A DNA stretch of 9,604 nt from Candidatus Sphingobacterium stercoripullorum (GTDB lineage Bacteria > Bacteroidota > Bacteroidia > Sphingobacteriales > Sphingobacteriaceae), in the NCBI GenBank assembly GCA_019114715.1, contig DXEZ01000251.1, positions 1 to 9,604 on the forward strand. The letters run 5' to 3'. A model generated the notes under the pieces. The model saw only the letters and a list, made by a program, of their open reading frames with translations, was not told the origin of the DNA and searched no databases. The position numbers and the translations under genes are program-made. This document shows positions 7,628 through 9,604 of this stretch, in pieces. Numbering within the stretch: position 1 is the stretch's first letter; each line of letters begins with the position of its first letter.

Positions 7628-8941
7628 TCATTCTTCCGTGCTTGAGGCGGCAGGTCGAGACACAATAACCTTATCTATCCTGTTTAAATCCATGTGAAAG
7701 ATTTCAAATTTTAAAATTCCAAATTCGATGACTTCACCTTTTTTAGGAACCCTACCGAATAATGCGAACACCAAACCTCCTAAAGTGGTTGTGTTACGGA
7801 ATTGAAATTCTTGCTCTTCGGTTAGTGGCATTTTAAGTTCCATGAAAAAATCGACTAATTGATAGCGACCGTCTACAATCAAAGAACCGTCTTCTCTTGG
7901 AATGATGCGTGGACTTTGATTATCTTTTTCTTCTCCTGTCACGGGGCCCATAAGATTTGAAACTATATCTTTTAAGGTGACAATTCCTTGAGGTGTACCG
8001 TATTCATCAACGACTACCCCTAGTTGTACTTTGGATTCTTTAATTTCGTCCAAAGCCTGATAAATTGAAGCGTTTTCGTTTACAAAAGGTGCCCATAAGC
8101 ACAGCTTTTTTAGGTTGAGAGGTTCTCTTTTGACTATTTTGCTGAGTAGTGTTTTCGTCTTTACAACGCCGATAATGTTGTCAAATGTATCTTGATAGAC
8201 GGGGAACTCTGTATGGTCGTTTTCAAGAACATAGTTTTCTATTTCCTCCAGGTCCATTTCTACATCTAAGGCATCCACATCGCTTCTGTGTTTCATCAGG
8301 TTGATAGCCCTTTTATCGCCCAAATATAAGAGCCTATCCATCATGTCGTACTCGTAATCTTCGATAACCCCACTGCTTACGCCCTCATCCATTAAGGCTT
8401 TGATTTCTTCTTCAGTAATATCTCGTTTACTGCTTTTAATTCCTATTAGACTTAATACGCCACTTGTTGATTTATCAAGAATCCATACAAACGGTTTAAA
8501 TATTTTACTCAAAACCTGAATTGGTTTTGCGACCATCAAAGCATAGCGCTCAGGTATGGATAATCCTATCCTTTTGGGCAGGAGCTCTCCTAGAATGAGG
8601 TTTAAATAAGTGATGCACAACACCACAATGATGACACTCATGTGCCAGCTAAAAGGAGCTAAAAATGCTGATTTGGCTAGGACACTACTTAAGCTTTGGG
8701 TTAGTTCACCACTACTGAAAATACCAATTAATATACCAATCAGGGTGATTCCTATTTGTACTGTGGATAGAAATTGGTTAGGGTGATCCTTTAAGTCAAG
8801 TAAAAGGTTGTAGGATTTCTTCGCTTTGTTTGGTTTTGAGGACAATAATGATCTATTGCTTGAAACAATTGCTATTTCGGATGCGGATAAAAATCCATTG
8901 ATTAAAATTAAAATGAATATTATTATTATTTCTGAAATCAT
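7628..8941 (-). CDS. CorC/HlyC-family CNNM plus CBS-domain membrane protein (putative Mg2+/Co2+ efflux or ion-resistance protein)
   Basis: Inner-membrane protein of 437 residues with the full family layout. The N-terminal CNNM (DUF21) domain, about 1-165, has hydrophobic segments near 3-27, 57-77, 103-120 and 137-167, and the motifs FLSASEIAIVS (17-27) and LGELLPKR (117-124). Next is an acidic linker (about 173-195), a CBS pair (about 212-335) with VDEYGTPQGIVTLKDI (311-326), and a CorC/HlyC C-terminal domain (about 344-430). The length is normal and all parts are present. The family is linked to magnesium/cobalt homeostasis; the older name hemolysin is misleading. The Bacteroidota gliding protein GldE belongs to the same family, but the usual gldD/ssb neighbours are absent, so I do not use that name. 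It converges on the Cu operon and is divergent from the kinase gene. The exact substrate cannot be read from sequence. Confidence 0.9.
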   Translation of the reverse strand: MISEIIIIFILILINGFLSASEIAIVSSNRSLLSSKPNKAKKSYNLLLDLKDHPNQFLSTVQIGITLIGILIGIFSSGELTQSLSSVLAKSAFLAPFSWHMSVIIVVLCITYLNLILGELLPKRIGLSIPERYALMVAKPIQVLSKIFKPFVWILDKSTSGVLSLIGIKSSKRDITEEEIKALMDEGVSSGVIEDYEYDMMDRLLYLGDKRAINLMKHRSDVDALDVEMDLEEIENYVLENDHTEFPVYQDTFDNIIGVVKTKTLLSKIVKREPLNLKKLCLWAPFVNENASIYQALDEIKESKVQLGVVVDEYGTPQGIVTLKDIVSNLMGPVTGEEKDNQSPRIIPREDGSLIVDGRYQLVDFFMELKMPLTEEQEFQFRNTTTLGGLVFALFGRVPKKGEVIEFGILKFEIFHMDLNRIDKVIVSRPAASSTEE

Positions 8942-8996
8942 AATCCTTATTAACAGTTGAAATTCATTAAAGCTGCTATGGTTTAATAAATATGGT

Positions 8997-9031
8997 CAAA
9001 GATACTGGATTTAAAATAAGGAAATTGTAAA
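8997..9031 (-). promoter_or_regulatory. Candidate promoter of the CorC-family gene
   Basis: On the minus strand, TATCTTTG (8997-9004) matches the Bacteroidota -7 consensus TAnnTTTG exactly. A TTTAC (9027-9031) lies 22 bases upstream as a poor -33 element. Transcription would begin near 8990, leaving a leader of about 50 bases before the ATG at 8941. A weak AAGGA sits only two bases before that ATG. Confidence 0.4.
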
Positions 9032-9050
9032 TATATGTGCAAACGATTGA

Positions 9051-9076
9051 TTTAAAAGAAAATTTTTTCTTTTAAA
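9051..9076. repeat. Perfect 12-bp inverted repeat in divergent intergenic region
   Basis: TTTAAAAGAAAA (9051-9062), a two-base TT spacer, and TTTTCTTTTAAA (9065-9076). Every base of the two arms pairs. It lies between the candidate promoters of two divergent genes, a position suited to an operator for a dimeric regulator. The arms are almost purely A/T with one G/C pair, so it may instead be low-complexity DNA. Confidence 0.7.
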
Positions 9077-9081
9077 GGGTA

Positions 9082-9109
9082 TTGTTCATATTGCATAAAC
9101 TTAATTTTC
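9082..9109 (+). promoter_or_regulatory. Weak candidate promoter for the APH-fold kinase gene
   Basis: TTG (9082-9084), 17 bases, then TAATTTTC (9102-9109), one mismatch from TAnnTTTG. It would give a leader of only about ten bases before the ATG at 9125. The inverted repeat at 9051-9076 ends just upstream. The match is weak in such AT-rich DNA. Confidence 0.22.
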
Positions 9110-9124
9110 AAATAGATAATTTTG

Positions 9125-9604
9125 ATGTCTGAACCCATAAAACACATAATAGAAAAGTTTGATGTCCAAGACGCAAATTGGTTAGCTGAACCGTTTGGAA
9201 GTGGGCACATTAACGACACATATAAGGTATACTGTTCTAGTGAACCCCAGATTTCCTATCTTTTACAAAGAGTCAATCATCATGTATTTAAAGATGTTGA
9301 AGGCCTTATGAGTAACCTTCAAATCGTATTGAAGCATTTGAAAGGTAAATATAGGGAGCGCGGAGAGGTCGATGTAGATAAAAAAACCTTGACTTTAATT
9401 CCTACAAAAGACGGGCAATCCTTCGTAAAAGACCAAGATGGTAATTACTGGAGAATGTTTATTCTTTTAGAGAATACCAGGTCTTACGATATCGTTGAGA
9501 ACCAAGAGCAGGCATTTGCTGGTGGACAAGCCTTTGGAGAGTTTCAGGCCATGCTAGCTGATTTGGACGTGGAGGAGCTGATTGAGATCCTTCCGAATTT
9601 TCAC
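9125..9604 (+). CDS. APH-fold small-molecule kinase, possibly sugar (N-acetylhexosamine-type) kinase, 3' partial
   Basis: The first 160 codons of a phosphotransferase of the aminoglycoside phosphotransferase/choline kinase fold; the frame is open to the window end. Visible features are GSGHINDTYKV (about residues 26-36), which acts as the nucleotide-binding glycine-rich loop in this family, the following strand YLLQRVNHHVF (about 45-55) where an invariant Lys is often replaced in such proteins, and the segment WRMFILLENTRSYD (about 110-123) corresponding to the hinge. The catalytic loop (HxDxxxxN) and metal-binding Asp lie beyond the window. The family is usually annotated as APH family protein in Bacteroidota, and some members phosphorylate N-acetylhexosamines. 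True antibiotic resistance is unlikely. The start at 9125 is the first ATG in frame, and no clear Shine-Dalgarno precedes it. The fold is fairly sure, the substrate unknown. Confidence 0.75.
   Translation, partial: MSEPIKHIIEKFDVQDANWLAEPFGSGHINDTYKVYCSSEPQISYLLQRVNHHVFKDVEGLMSNLQIVLKHLKGKYRERGEVDVDKKTLTLIPTKDGQSFVKDQDGNYWRMFILLENTRSYDIVENQEQAFAGGQAFGEFQAMLADLDVEELIEILPNFH

Noticed and set aside
7537..7665. 42-codon plus-strand open frame starting in the spacer
   Set aside because: It starts within the loop of a terminator-like hairpin, runs antisense into the CorC gene end, and shows no domain or ribosome binding site.
9125..9604. Aminoglycoside resistance gene
   Set aside because: The GHINDTY-type N-terminus fits chromosomal APH-fold kinases of Bacteroidota, not known resistance enzymes, and no mobile element is nearby.

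Overview
The window looks like chromosomal DNA from a member of the Bacteroidota, probably a flavobacterium or cytophagian. The DNA is AT-rich, Shine-Dalgarno sequences are weak, and some upstream regions carry TAnnTTTG-like -7 boxes. The small lipoprotein has a Bacteroidota-style signal. The efflux proteins are the enlarged forms I associate with this phylum. This assignment is inference from the sequence only.

Layout. Positions 1-7311 (+) hold a copper/silver export operon in the order cusA-like RND pump (5' end outside the window), TolC-family outer-membrane channel, CusB-like periplasmic adaptor, and a small DUF3347 lipoprotein. Positions 7312-7627 are non-coding: a probable terminator for the operon, then a stretch able to form several long and partly competing RNA helices. 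Positions 7628-8941 (-) encode a CorC/HlyC (CNNM plus CBS) membrane protein, convergent with the operon. Positions 8942-9124 are a divergent intergenic region with a perfect 12-bp inverted repeat and candidate promoters. From 9125 (+) an APH-fold small-molecule kinase begins and runs off the window end.

How the genes work together. CusA (inner membrane, proton driven), the adaptor and the TolC-like channel would form the three-part pump that moves Cu(I)/Ag(I) out of the periplasm. Metal specificity is supported by three methionines that line up with the E. coli CusA Cu-binding triad, by a Cys/Met/His heavy-metal-binding domain at the start of the adaptor, and by a Met-rich loop in the channel. 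No CusF-type chaperone gene is visible. Instead, a DUF3347 domain occurs twice, fused to the adaptor C-terminus and as a separate lipoprotein, each with a CPM motif and a second Cys 30 residues later. I infer that these act as periplasmic metal-handling modules.

Points most worth a second look are the fused plus free DUF3347 pair, the extra membrane segments and the insertion in CusA, the possible structured RNA at about 7412-7561, and the palindrome at 9051-9076. I found no CRISPR array, tRNA, rRNA, insertion sequence or integration site. I do not claim a wholly new system.
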